In this document: piece by piece, positions 26,549 through 35,273 of the stretch
Numbering within the stretch: the first letter of the stretch is position 1
Layout: each line of letters begins with the position of its first letter
NCBI RefSeq assembly: GCF_002155695.1
Contig: NZ_MUYJ01000004.1
Coordinates: 124,001-188,000, forward strand
Reading direction: 5' to 3'
Length of the DNA: 64,000 nt
DNA from: Erythrobacter tepidarius
Lineage (GTDB): Bacteria > Pseudomonadota > Alphaproteobacteria > Sphingomonadales > Sphingomonadaceae
Notes under the pieces: generated by a model
The model's input: only the letters and a program-made list of their open reading frames with translations
Told to the model about the DNA's origin: nothing
The model's database searches: none
Made by a program: the position numbers and the translations under genes

Positions 26549-27694
26549 TCACTGGCGCAGCAGATCGCGGCCCACGACCATACGCATGATCTGGTTGGTG
26601 CCTTCAAGGATCGAATGAACTCTGAGATCGCGCCAGAAGCGTTCGATGGGATAATCCCTGAGATAACCATAGCCGCCGAACAGCTGCAACGCCCGGTCGA
26701 CCACCGCCGAGCCATTGTCGGTCGCCAGCCGCTTGGCCATCGCGGAAAAGCGCGTCTTGTCGGGCGCGTTGTCGGTCACCTTGGCGGCGGCGAGATACAG
26801 CAGCGCCCGCGCCGCCTCGAGATCGGTCGCCATGTCGGCAAGCATGAACTGGGTGTTCTGGAACTCGGCCACCGCCTGCCCGAACTGCTTGCGCTCCTTG
26901 GTGTATCTGATTGCCTCGTCGAGACAGCGTTGCGCGCCGCCGAGCGAGCAGGCACCAATATTCAGTCGTCCGCCGTCCAGTCCCATCATCGCGATACGAA
27001 AGCCCTCGCCCTCGGCGCCGACGAGATTCTCCACCGGCACGCGCACGTCTTCGAGGATCAGCTGCGCGGTCGGCTGCGAATGCCAACCGAGCTTCTTTTC
27101 CTGCGCGCCGAAGCTGACGCCGGGCATGTCCTTTTCGATCACCATGCAGGAAATGCCCTTGGGGCCGTCCGCGCCGGTGCGCACCATCACGACATAGATC
27201 TCGTTCGCGCCCGCGCCCGAGATGAACTGCTTGGTGCCGTTGAGGATGTAATGATCCCCTTCCCTGCGCGCCGTGGTCTTGAGCGCCGCCGCATCAGAAC
27301 CCGAACCGGGTTCGGTCAGGCAATAGCTGGCGATTGCGTCCATGGTGACGAGGCTGGGCAGGTATTTCGCCTTCACGGTGTCACTGCCGAAGCGGTCGAT
27401 CATCCAGGCTGCCATGTTGTGAATCGAGATGAAGGCGCTGGTCGAAGGGCAGCCATAGGCCATTGCCTCCATGATCAGCGCCGCCTCGAGCCGCCCCAGC
27501 CCGATCCCGCCGGACTGTTCCGACACATAGATCGCCCCGAAGCCCAACTCGGCGCTGCGCTGGATCACCGCGCGCGGGAAAATGTGCTTTTCATCCCATT
27601 CGGCGGCGTAAGGCGTGATGTGATCGGCAGTGAAGCGCTGGGCAACTTCGCGGATCGCCAGCTGATCTTCGGTGAGTTGAAACTGTCCGTGCAT
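26549..27694 (-). CDS. Acyl-CoA dehydrogenase (isobutyryl-CoA type)
   Basis: A flavoprotein of 381 residues that would oxidise isobutyryl-CoA to methacrylyl-CoA. CLTEPGSGSDAA, the FISGAGANEIYVVM region and the C-terminal YGYLRDYPIERFWRD, with EGTNQIMRMVVGR at the end, are standard. ATG 27694 is chosen because the preceding 65 open codons are Arg/Pro-rich and unlike the family. It heads the valine operon. Confidence 0.93.
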   Translation of the reverse strand: MHGQFQLTEDQLAIREVAQRFTADHITPYAAEWDEKHIFPRAVIQRSAELGFGAIYVSEQSGGIGLGRLEAALIMEAMAYGCPSTSAFISIHNMAAWMIDRFGSDTVKAKYLPSLVTMDAIASYCLTEPGSGSDAAALKTTARREGDHYILNGTKQFISGAGANEIYVVMVRTGADGPKGISCMVIEKDMPGVSFGAQEKKLGWHSQPTAQLILEDVRVPVENLVGAEGEGFRIAMMGLDGGRLNIGACSLGGAQRCLDEAIRYTKERKQFGQAVAEFQNTQFMLADMATDLEAARALLYLAAAKVTDNAPDKTRFSAMAKRLATDNGSAVVDRALQLFGGYGYLRDYPIERFWRDLRVHSILEGTNQIMRMVVGRDLLRQ

Positions 27695-27828
27695 GACGCG
27701 CTGCTCTAACCGGCTTTGCGGGGTTGGAAAAGGCTGGCGGTCACGGCCGCCCTGCGGTTTTTTGCTAGGATGGCGCACGGCCCCGCGGGCGGGCGCGGCG
27801 ATGCAGCACCGCGCGTGCGCCCCGGCTG

Positions 27829-28236
27829 TCAGTCGCGCACCACGGCCTCGGCCTCGATCTCGACCCGCCATTCGGGTCGGCATAGCCATGCCACGCCCGC
27901 CATGGTCGCGGCCGGACGGGCCGCGCCGAAGAAGCGCGCATGAACCGCGCCAACGATGTCCTGATCTTGCGGATCGGTGAGCAACATCCGGGTGCGGACC
28001 ACATCCGCCGCGCTGCCGCCCAGCTCCTCGATCGCGGCGACGATGATCGCGCAGCAGCGCGCTGCCTGTTCGCCAGCGCCGCCCGGCGTGGTCGAGCCAT
28101 CAGGCTCGACCGGGCCGGTGCCCGCAACGATGATGCGATCACCCTGCCGCACCGCGCGGGCGAAGCCGAAGGCCGCTTCATAGGGCGAACCCGAGGTCGC
28201 CCATCTGCGCCCGTCTGGCCGCTCGCGCATAATCAT
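27829..28236 (-). CDS. RidA family protein
   Basis: A 135-residue RidA/YjgF-type protein, a family that hydrolyses reactive enamine/imine intermediates. The conserved Arg of the active site lies in PEWRVEIEAEAVV. The start overlaps the stop of the upstream inhibitor-like lipoprotein gene (ATGA). A 134-bp gap separates it from the valine operon downstream, so co-transcription is possible but not shown. Confidence 0.85.
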   Translation of the reverse strand: MIMRERPDGRRWATSGSPYEAAFGFARAVRQGDRIIVAGTGPVEPDGSTTPGGAGEQAARCCAIIVAAIEELGGSAADVVRTRMLLTDPQDQDIVGAVHARFFGAARPAATMAGVAWLCRPEWRVEIEAEAVVRD

Positions 28237-28562
28237 CCGCAGGTGATGTCAACGATCTTCATGCGCTCGTCATAGCGCACGTTCACGCGGTCCTGACGGT
28301 AGTCCATCGTCCAGGCACCATTGGGCGGGCCCCAGCGCAGGGTGCGCGCACCGCTGGCCCTGAGGATCGCCTCGCCCGTCGCTTGGGTCGCGTCATGGCC
28401 GACATGAACCTGCGCTGGCGCGGCATTGCAGACCATCGGCACGGGCGGCGGCGGCACAGCCTCAGCGCGGTCGGGCGCTTCGTCGCCGATATTTACCACA
28501 CAGGCCGAAAGTCCCGACGCCAGTAAGCCGGCAGCGGCGATGCGTGTTGCCGTCTGTCTCAT
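28233..28562 (-). CDS. I78-family peptidase inhibitor-like lipoprotein
   Basis: A 109-residue secreted lipoprotein. The N-terminal hydrophobic segment ends in the lipobox LSAC, so the mature protein starts at that Cys. The rest matches the I78 serine-protease inhibitor family: Cys, a GATGxxI-like stretch, then WTMDYRQDRVNVRYDE and a terminal CG. It probably sits in the outer membrane and protects against proteases. It is coupled to the RidA gene. Confidence 0.8.
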   Translation of the reverse strand: MRQTATRIAAAGLLASGLSACVVNIGDEAPDRAEAVPPPPVPMVCNAAPAQVHVGHDATQATGEAILRASGARTLRWGPPNGAWTMDYRQDRVNVRYDERMKIVDITCG

Positions 28563-28664
28563 GTGTCAGCGTTCTCCCTCGCCAGCGCCGGACCGGGCTG
28601 GACACAAGCCTCGGATAACAGCCCTGGCGCGACAATTGAACCCGCGCTCCAGACGTTGGGCGGT

Positions 28665-30137
28665 TCAGCGCGTGTGCTTGTCGAGTTCGTCGCCGCTTAC
28701 GGTGACCACATGCAACAGGTTGGTTGCGCCCGGTGTTCCGAAAGGCACGCCCGCCAGCACGATCAGCTTGCTTCCGGCTTCGCCGAAACCATGGCGCAGC
28801 GCCATGCGCTTGCCCTTGCCGATCATCTCCTCGAAGCTGCCGATATCTTTGGTCGCCACGGCGTGCGCGCCCCACAACAGCGCCACCCGCCGCGCGGTGC
28901 GGATCGAGGGGGTGAGCACCAGCACCGGTGTCGCGGGACGTTCGCGCGCCACCCGCCGCGCGGTCGAACCCGATGCGGTGAACACGGTGATCGCGCTGAT
29001 CGGCAGGGTGTCGGCAATCGTCATGCAGGCGTGCGCCAGCGCGTCGGAGGTGGTCGCATCGGGCGGGGTTTCGAGGAAGCGCACCCGCGCCTTGTAGCCC
29101 TCGTCATTTTCTACCTGCACGGCGATGCGGTCCATCATCGCGACCGATTCTTCGGGCCAGGCGCCCGCCGCGCTCTCGGCCGAGAGCATCACCGCATCAG
29201 CCCCGTCATACACCGCGTTGGCGACATCGGAGACCTCGGCGCGGGTCGGCGTGGGCGCCTCGATCATCGATTCAAGCATCTGCGTCGCCACGATCACCGG
29301 CTTGCCCGCCCGGCGCGCGGCATTGACGATGCGCTTCTGCAACGGCGGCACCTCGTAGGGTTCGAGCTCGACGCCCAGATCGCCGCGTGCGACCATCAGG
29401 CCATCGGCCAGCTCGATGATCGATTCGAGCCGGCGGACGGCCTGCGGCTTCTCGATCTTGGCGCAGATCGCAGTGCCGTGGCTGCCGATCAGCTTGCGCG
29501 CCTCGGCGATGTCCTCGGGGCGCTGGACGAATGACAGCGCAATCCAGTCCGCCCCGTGCTCGGTAGCGAAGGCGAGATCGCGGCGGTCCTTTTCGGTCAG
29601 CGCCGGGATCGGCACTTCGGCATCGGGGACGTTGACGCCCTTGCGGTCGGAAATCACGCCGCCCACCTCGGCGGTGCACAGAATGCGGCTGTCGTCGGCT
29701 TCGAGTACCTTCAAGCGGATCTTGCCGTCATTGATCAGCAGCCGCTGCCCGCGCTCCATGATGCCGAAAAGTTCCGGATGCGGCAGGCCAACGCGGGTCT
29801 CGTCGCCGGGGGTCTCGTCACGATCGAGCACGAAGTGGCCCGAATGACGGATCACCGCCTCGCCATTCCGGAAGGTGCCCACCCTGAGCTTGGGCCCTTG
29901 CAGATCGGCAAGGATCGCGATCGGGCGCGCAAACTGCTTTTCCAGCGCCCGGATCGCGGCGATCACGGGTTCGTGATCGGCATGGGAGCCGTGGCTCATG
30001 TTGAGGCGGAAAGCATCCGCCCCGGCGCGCATCAGCCTTTCCAGCATCTCGGGCGAACGGCTGGCCGGACCGATGGTGGCCAGAATCTTGATCTTCCGGC
30101 CGCGCGGGTCGATCCTTGACTGATCGCGTCGTGACAT
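28665..30137 (-). CDS. pyk: Pyruvate kinase
   Basis: A 490-residue glycolytic enzyme converting phosphoenolpyruvate to pyruvate. KILATIGPASRSPEMLERL, the FRLNMSHGSHADH substrate loop, IEKPQAVRRL and VIVATQMLESMIEAPTPTRAE are all present, and length is normal. An AAGAGGG site lies about 11 nt before the ATG. It is transcribed divergently from the DUF1244 gene with 66 bp between them. Confidence 0.97.
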   Translation of the reverse strand: MSRRDQSRIDPRGRKIKILATIGPASRSPEMLERLMRAGADAFRLNMSHGSHADHEPVIAAIRALEKQFARPIAILADLQGPKLRVGTFRNGEAVIRHSGHFVLDRDETPGDETRVGLPHPELFGIMERGQRLLINDGKIRLKVLEADDSRILCTAEVGGVISDRKGVNVPDAEVPIPALTEKDRRDLAFATEHGADWIALSFVQRPEDIAEARKLIGSHGTAICAKIEKPQAVRRLESIIELADGLMVARGDLGVELEPYEVPPLQKRIVNAARRAGKPVIVATQMLESMIEAPTPTRAEVSDVANAVYDGADAVMLSAESAAGAWPEESVAMMDRIAVQVENDEGYKARVRFLETPPDATTSDALAHACMTIADTLPISAITVFTASGSTARRVARERPATPVLVLTPSIRTARRVALLWGAHAVATKDIGSFEEMIGKGKRMALRHGFGEAGSKLIVLAGVPFGTPGATNLLHVVTVSGDELDKHTR

Positions 30138-30203
30138 GCGTGTGTGTCCCTCTTGGGGGCATGCCTATGGCACAGGCGTCGTTCAACTCAAGGAAAAGCC
30201 GTG

Positions 30204-30515
30204 ATGAATAGCAATGCCGATCCGCTCGATACTCTGGATGACGCCCAGGCAGCCGCCGCCTTTCGCCGGCTGGTGCGCCACCTGAGGCACCGCCACGATG
30301 TGCAGAACATCGACCTGATGGGTCTTGCCGGGTTCTGCCGCAACTGCCTTGCCGACTGGATCCGCGATGCCGGCTATCCCGGCGACAAGGAAGCCGCGCG
30401 CGCCTTGATCCACGGGATGCCGAGCGCCGAATGGAAGGAGCGCTTTCAGACCCCGGCAACCGCCGAGCAGCTCGCGCGGATGGATGCCAGCATCGCGAAG
30501 AACGCACAGGATTAA
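30204..30515 (+). CDS. DUF1244 family protein
   Basis: A 103-residue soluble protein of DUF1244, common in alphaproteobacteria. The hallmark [18 protein letters not shown], with its Cys pair, is intact. ATG 30204 follows an AAGGA site; a GTG one codon upstream is equally possible. Function unknown. It precedes gapR by 80 bp on the same strand. Confidence 0.85.
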   Translation: MNSNADPLDTLDDAQAAAAFRRLVRHLRHRHDVQNIDLMGLAGFCRNCLADWIRDAGYPGDKEAARALIHGMPSAEWKERFQTPATAEQLARMDASIAKNAQD

Positions 30516-30595
30516 TTCGCCCGGGCGGTTCAATCCGGACGCCGGGCTGGCTATCGCCCCGGCCCACCGATTCTCAATTCCGATGGAGACCCCCT

Positions 30596-30877
30596 ATGGC
30601 CGAAACCTATGCCTCAAGCAGCGAAGCGGCGGGCAGCAAGAACGCCAATGCCACCGATGACCGCCTGCGCCTCTTGATCGAACGCATCGAACGCCTCGAG
30701 GAAGAGAAGAAGGGCATCGCCGATGACATCCGCGACGTCTACATGGAGGCCAAGGCGGTCGGCTATGATCCCAAGATCATGCGCCAGATCGTGCGCCTCA
30801 GGAAGATGAAGCCCGATGATCGCAGCGAGCAGGACATGCTGCTGGAAACCTACAAGACCGCGCTGGGCATGGCCTGA
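30596..30877 (+). CDS. gapR: GapR-like nucleoid protein (DUF2312)
   Basis: A 93-residue protein of the DUF2312/GapR family. The conserved block [20 protein letters not shown] and the following [20 protein letters not shown] are present, then a Lys/Arg-rich [16 protein letters not shown]. In Caulobacter, GapR binds overtwisted AT-rich DNA ahead of replication and transcription forks. The central helix should form a coiled coil and the family assembles as a clamp around DNA. ATG 30596 is preceded by a GATGGAGA-type site. Confidence 0.88.
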   Translation: MAETYASSSEAAGSKNANATDDRLRLLIERIERLEEEKKGIADDIRDVYMEAKAVGYDPKIMRQIVRLRKMKPDDRSEQDMLLETYKTALGMA

Positions 30878-30959
30878 GGAGGCAACCCGGCCGGAGCCGG
30901 CATTGCGCTTTCCTTCTGCTGTGTTATCTTTCTAATACAGCTTTGAGAGGAGAACACCG

Positions 30960-31307
30960 ATGGCATCCCCCTGGAAAGACGCGCGCGGCGTGATCGTCAG
31001 CACCACCCCGACGCTCGAAGGTCATCCGATCCAGGAATATTGCGGCATCGTCACCGGCGAGGTGATCGTGGGCGCAAACCTGTTCCGCGATCTGTTCGCC
31101 AACATCCGCGACATCGTCGGCGGGCGTTCGGGCAGCTACGAACGCATCCTCGCCGATGCGCGCAACCAGGCGATCGCGGAATTGCAGGCCGAAGCCGCCG
31201 CGCGCGGAGCCAATGCGGTGGTGGCGGTCGATCTCGATTACGAGGTGGTCGGTGCGCAAGGCTCGATGCTGATGGTCAGCGCCAGCGGCACGGCGGTGAA
31301 GGTCTGA
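30960..31307 (+). CDS. YbjQ family protein
   Basis: A 115-residue protein of the YbjQ/DUF74 family, described as possible heavy-metal-binding, oligomeric. Conserved blocks are [28 protein letters not shown] and [30 protein letters not shown] lies close before the ATG. No specific role is known. Its 3' end converges on the CPBP protease gene with 7 bp between. Confidence 0.85.
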   Translation: MASPWKDARGVIVSTTPTLEGHPIQEYCGIVTGEVIVGANLFRDLFANIRDIVGGRSGSYERILADARNQAIAELQAEAAARGANAVVAVDLDYEVVGAQGSMLMVSASGTAVKV

Positions 31308-31314
31308 CCGGCCC

Positions 31315-32031
31315 TCACCACCAGCCGTACTCCCCGGCGAGGAACACCACGTTATAGGCCGCATGGTGCACGATCGCCGCGCGCAGGCCCAGCCGGGTGC
31401 GGGTGTAGGCGAGCAGCAATCCGCCGATGGTCTGCGGCAGCACCACCAGCACGCCTAGCGGGCTTGCGAGCGGCTCGTAATTGCCGAGGTGAATCAGCCC
31501 GAACAGCAGCGAGCTGCCCCACACGAACCAGTGGAAATGGCGGGTGAACCACGCCGGCACCGCGGTGTCTTGCGCACGCGTCAGGCTCCAATGCACCAGC
31601 CCCGCGAGCGCCACCGCCACGCCCGTCAGCCCCAAGGTCTCGGCAAGCGCGGGAGGAACGAACAGCCCGGCGATGAAGATCCCCTCGGCGGCAAAGCCAT
31701 AGGCCGCGAAGCGCAGCGCCGCGATCCGGCCGGTCAGCCAGCCGCGATAGACCAGCTCTTCCAGCACCGGCGCGAACAGGAGATAGCCGAACAGGTCCTC
31801 GGCCAGCGTCGTCTCTTCCTCGATCGGGGCGGGCAGGAAGGCGGCAAGCGAATCGAGCCACTCGGTCACCATGGCCGCAAGCGCATCGAGCGCGAGATCG
31901 AGCACGAATACCGCGAACAGCACCAGCAGCAAGGTGCGGCCCCATGGCAACGGCACCCCGCAAGGCACCGGACGCCACATGAAGCGGGCCAGATCGACCA
32001 GCCATGCGCCCTGCCCCGCTTCTGCGCTCAC
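31315..32031 (-). CDS. CPBP family intramembrane protease
   Basis: An intramembrane glutamic endopeptidase of the CPBP/Rce1 type. The three motifs are EELVYRGWL (EExxxR), FGLIHL and the HHAAYN block near the end, across about six membrane helices. There is no ATG. GTG at 32031 has AAGG 6 nt upstream and leaves 77 bp before yebC, so it is preferred. A TTG at 32109 would instead overlap the yebC start. Substrate unknown. Confidence 0.82.
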   Translation of the reverse strand: MSAEAGQGAWLVDLARFMWRPVPCGVPLPWGRTLLLVLFAVFVLDLALDALAAMVTEWLDSLAAFLPAPIEEETTLAEDLFGYLLFAPVLEELVYRGWLTGRIAALRFAAYGFAAEGIFIAGLFVPPALAETLGLTGVAVALAGLVHWSLTRAQDTAVPAWFTRHFHWFVWGSSLLFGLIHLGNYEPLASPLGVLVVLPQTIGGLLLAYTRTRLGLRAAIVHHAAYNVVFLAGEYGWW

Positions 32032-32108
32032 CAGCGGCCTTGCATCCGCCTTCGCGCTCGGAGTAAGGCGCGGCCCACGTTGTTCCTCATCCCGGTGAAG
32101 TTCGTCCA

Positions 32109-32852
32109 ATGGCAGGTCATTCCAAGTTCAAGAACATCATGCACCGCAAGGGTGCACAGGACAAGAAACGCGCGGCGATGTTCTCCAAGCTCAGCCGCGA
32201 GATCACCGTGGCGGCGAAGATGGGCCTGCCCGATCCCGATATGAACCCGCGCCTGCGCCTTGCGGTGAATGCCGCCAAGGCGCAGTCCATGCCCAAGGAC
32301 AATATCCAGCGTGCCATCGACAAGGCCTCGCAGGCGGGCGGCGAGGACTATGTCGAAATGCGCTATGAAGGCTATGGGCCGGGCGGGGTGGCGCTGATTG
32401 TCGAGGCGCTGACCGACAACCGCAACCGCACCGCCACCAACGTGCGCACCGCCTTCAGCAAGAACGGCGGCAACCTCGGCTCCGAAGGCTCGGTGAGCCA
32501 CGGCTTCGAGCGGCGCGGGCTGATCGAGTATTCCGCCAGCGCGGGCGACGAGGAGAAGGTGCTCGAAGCCGCGATCGAAGCTGGCGCGGACGATGTCGAA
32601 AGTTCCGAGGATGGACACACCATCTGGACCGCCCCCGACGCGCTGCACGGCGTGGCAAGCGCGCTCGAAAAGGTGCTCGGCCCGGCGGATAATGTGAAGC
32701 TCGCGTGGAAGCCGGTGCTGACGGTCGATGTCAACGAAGAGGTCGCCGGCACGCTGATGAAGCTGATCGACGCGCTCGAGGATGACGACGACGTGCAGAC
32801 CGTGTGGGGCAATTACGAAATCCCTGACGACGTGATGGAGAAGCTGGGCTGA
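32109..32852 (+). CDS. yebC: YebC/PmpR family protein
   Basis: A 247-residue YebC family protein, now thought to act on translation of difficult sequences or as a DNA-binding regulator. It opens with [20 protein letters not shown] and has the family's [20 protein letters not shown]. It lies directly upstream of ruvC, a frequent arrangement, and its stop overlaps the ruvC start region. Confidence 0.95.
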   Translation: MAGHSKFKNIMHRKGAQDKKRAAMFSKLSREITVAAKMGLPDPDMNPRLRLAVNAAKAQSMPKDNIQRAIDKASQAGGEDYVEMRYEGYGPGGVALIVEALTDNRNRTATNVRTAFSKNGGNLGSEGSVSHGFERRGLIEYSASAGDEEKVLEAAIEAGADDVESSEDGHTIWTAPDALHGVASALEKVLGPADNVKLAWKPVLTVDVNEEVAGTLMKLIDALEDDDDVQTVWGNYEIPDDVMEKLG

Positions 32853-33322
32853 TCATCCTCGGCCTCGACCCCTCGCTTTCCTCGACCGGGTGGGGGGTGA
32901 TCCGCAGCGAGGGCGCGCGGATTACGCATATCGCCAACGGCCAGATCACGACCGACGCGCGCGCGCCGATAGCCGAGCGGCTGGCGGCGGTGCAAAGCGG
33001 TCTGGCCGCCGTGATCGCCGCGCACCGCCCGGCCCGCGCCGCGGCGGAGGAGATCTTCCTCAACAAGAATCCCCAGTCGACGCTCAAGCTCGCACAGGCG
33101 CGCGGCGCGGTGCTGGCGGCGTGCGGGGTGGCGGGGCTGGCGGTGAACGAACATGCCGCGCGGCTGGTCAAGAAGGCGGTCACCGGCACCGGCGGGGCCG
33201 AGAAACAGCAGGTCGCGGCGATGGTGAAGGTGCTGCTCCCCGGCGTGGCGATTGCGGGAAGCGACGCCGCCGACGCGCTCGCCGTGGCGATTGCCGATGC
33301 GCATCTCGCCCCGCGCCCTTGA
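32849..33322 (+). CDS. ruvC: Holliday junction resolvase RuvC, apparent CTG start
   Basis: RuvC cuts Holliday junctions in the RuvABC complex. The frame gives [16 protein letters not shown], with the first catalytic Asp, then [23 protein letters not shown] and [16 protein letters not shown], with the remaining acidic residues, for about 157 residues. There is no ATG, GTG or TTG between the upstream in-frame stop and the catalytic Asp. The GTG at 32897 would delete that Asp. CTG at 32849 sits where relatives have ATG-ATC-ATC, and GGAG is 8 nt upstream. Either CTG is used, with coupling to yebC, or a base has changed or been misread. Confidence 0.88.
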   Translation: MIILGLDPSLSSTGWGVIRSEGARITHIANGQITTDARAPIAERLAAVQSGLAAVIAAHRPARAAAEEIFLNKNPQSTLKLAQARGAVLAACGVAGLAVNEHAARLVKKAVTGTGGAEKQQVAAMVKVLLPGVAIAGSDAADALAVAIADAHLAPRP

Positions 33323-33353
33323 CCCGAGGCTTCGGCATTGCAAGGACACGGGA

Positions 33354-33701
33354 ATGATCCACCTCTACGGCATTGCCAATTGTGATAGGGTGAAGAAGGC
33401 GCGCGCCTGGCTCGATGCGCAGGGCAAGGACTATGCCTTCCACGACTACAAAAAGGAGGGCGCAGACCCGGAGAAGATCGCCGGCTGGATCGCCGCTGCC
33501 GGGCTGGATGTGCTGGTCAACCGCAAGGGGACGACCTTCCGCGCGCTATCGGACGAGGACAAGGCAAAAGCCGCCGATGCCGCGCGCGCGCCGGCCCTGC
33601 TCGCTGCCAACCCCGCGGTGATCAAGCGGCCCGTCGTCGAGCACGATGGCGGCATACTGGTGGGCTTCAAGCCGGACGACTGGGCCGCCGCGCTCGGCTG
33701 A
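33354..33701 (+). CDS. ArsC/Spx/YffB-like protein
   Basis: A 115-residue thioredoxin-fold protein of the ArsC/YffB group. It opens with IHLYGIANCDRVKKARAWL, in which the family's CDxxKKA motif has its Cys but no second Cys, and ends with IKRPVVEHDGGILVGF. True arsenate reduction is not implied; YffB-type proteins probably act with glutathione. It lies 31 nt after ruvC on the same strand. Confidence 0.85.
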   Translation: MIHLYGIANCDRVKKARAWLDAQGKDYAFHDYKKEGADPEKIAGWIAAAGLDVLVNRKGTTFRALSDEDKAKAADAARAPALLAANPAVIKRPVVEHDGGILVGFKPDDWAAALG

Positions 33702-33717
33702 GCCTGCAATCTGCCCC

Positions 33718-34293
33718 ATGAATCCGCTGGAGATCATCGCGGTCGCGCTGGGGATCGCCAATGTCGGTCTGCTGGTGCGCCGCTCGATCTGGAATTACCC
33801 CTTCGGCATGGCGATGGTGGCGCTCTACCTCGTTATCTTCTGGCAGGCGCGGCTCTACGGCGAGGCCGTCTTGCAGGTGTTCTTCTTCGTGGCGCAGGGC
33901 TGGGGCTGGTGGCTGTGGGCGCGCGCCGGGGGGCTGACGCAGATGGTCGCAGTCGCATGGATGGGCTGGCCCGCGCGGCTTGCCGTTCTGGTGCTGGTGA
34001 CGACAAGCGCGCTCGGGATCGGCTGGGCGATGGCGCGCTTCACCGATGCCGCCCTGCCCTATGCCGATGCGACCATTGCCGGCGCGAGCGTGGTGGCACA
34101 GGTGCTGCTGGCGCTGCGGCGGGTGGAAAATTGGGCCTTGTGGATCGCGATCGATGTGCTGTCGGTGGGGGTCTATGTCAGCCGCGGCCTGCATCTCACC
34201 GCCGGGCTTTATGCGGTTTTTCTGGGGCTGGCGGTGGCGGGACTGGTGCAATGGGCGAAGGCCGCCCGCAGCGGCGAGACGGTTGCAGCGTGA
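33718..34293 (+). CDS. pnuC: Nicotinamide riboside transporter PnuC
   Basis: A 191-residue, roughly seven-helix membrane protein of the PnuC family. The motif NYPFGMAMVALYLVIFWQARLYGEAVLQ is the characteristic one, as is the W-rich QGWGWWLW. It takes up nicotinamide riboside, trapped inside by phosphorylation. It overlaps nadR by 4 nt (GTGA), so the two are coupled. Confidence 0.92.
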   Translation: MNPLEIIAVALGIANVGLLVRRSIWNYPFGMAMVALYLVIFWQARLYGEAVLQVFFFVAQGWGWWLWARAGGLTQMVAVAWMGWPARLAVLVLVTTSALGIGWAMARFTDAALPYADATIAGASVVAQVLLALRRVENWALWIAIDVLSVGVYVSRGLHLTAGLYAVFLGLAVAGLVQWAKAARSGETVAA

Positions 34294-35273
34294 CGAAGCG
34301 CGGCTTCCTGCTCGGCAAGTTCATGCCGCCGCATGCGGGCCACATGGCGCTGATCAACGCCGCAAGGGCGCTGGTGGACGAGCTGACCGTGCTGGTATGC
34401 TGGCTGCCCGATGATCCGATCGCCGGGGAACTTCGTCTAACATGGATGCGGGCGATATGCCCCGATTGCCGGGTGGTGGGCCAGGGCGCGGCGGTGCCGC
34501 AGGCTCCCGCGGACAGCGACGATTTCTGGCCGGTCTGGCGCGCGATCATCGCCGCCGCCCACCCCGAACCGATCGACTACCTGTTCGCAGGCGAAGCCTA
34601 TGGCGCAGAGCTGGCGCGGCAAGTGGGCGGGCTGTTCGTGCCATTGGGCGGGCGGGTGCTGGGTCTCGATCACGATCCGCTCTCCGGCCTGTCGGCCAGC
34701 GCGGTGCGCGCCGACCCGTCGGCGCACTGGCCTTACCTCCCCGCCCCCGTCCGCGCCCATTACCGCCGCACGATCTGCCTCCACGGGGCCGAGAGCACCG
34801 GCAAGACCACGCTGGCAGCCCAGCTCGCCGCCGAAACCGGCGCGCTGACCGTGGGCGAATATGGCCGCAGCCATTGCGAGGCGCATCGCGGGCCGCTGAC
34901 GCGCGACGACCTGCTCCTCATCGGCCGCGCACAGCAGGCGATGATCGCCGCCGCCAGCGAATGGGCCGGGCCGCTGCTGCTGGTCGACACCGACGCGCTG
35001 ATGACCGCGGCGTGGTGCGAAATGCTGCTGGGCCAGCGTCCCGGCGAACTCATGGCTGCGCCAAAGTGCGATCTTTACCTCCTGCTTGAACCCGATCTGC
35101 CGTGGGTTGACGACGGCACCCGGTTCTTCAGCAACCCGGACGAGCGTCACAGGTTCGCAATGATCGTCGAACAGGTGCTGGTTGATGCCCACGTGCCCTT
35201 CGTGCGGATTTCCGGGCATGGACAGGCAAGGCTTACCGCTGCGCGCGCCGCGATAGGAGCGATGAATGGTTAG
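34290..35273 (+). CDS. NadR-like NMN adenylyltransferase/ribosylnicotinamide kinase
   Basis: A 327-residue two-domain protein. The N-terminal part is an adenylyltransferase: GKFMPPHAGHMALI has the HxGH-type motif (HAGH), with a later SASAVR. The C-terminal part is a P-loop kinase: GAESTGKTTLAAQLAA, then VDTDALMTAAWCE. Together they would turn ribosylnicotinamide to NMN to NAD. GTG 34290 is fixed by the pnuC overlap. There is no N-terminal repressor domain as in enterobacterial NadR. Confidence 0.88.
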   Translation: MTKRGFLLGKFMPPHAGHMALINAARALVDELTVLVCWLPDDPIAGELRLTWMRAICPDCRVVGQGAAVPQAPADSDDFWPVWRAIIAAAHPEPIDYLFAGEAYGAELARQVGGLFVPLGGRVLGLDHDPLSGLSASAVRADPSAHWPYLPAPVRAHYRRTICLHGAESTGKTTLAAQLAAETGALTVGEYGRSHCEAHRGPLTRDDLLLIGRAQQAMIAAASEWAGPLLLVDTDALMTAAWCEMLLGQRPGELMAAPKCDLYLLLEPDLPWVDDGTRFFSNPDERHRFAMIVEQVLVDAHVPFVRISGHGQARLTAARAAIGAMNG

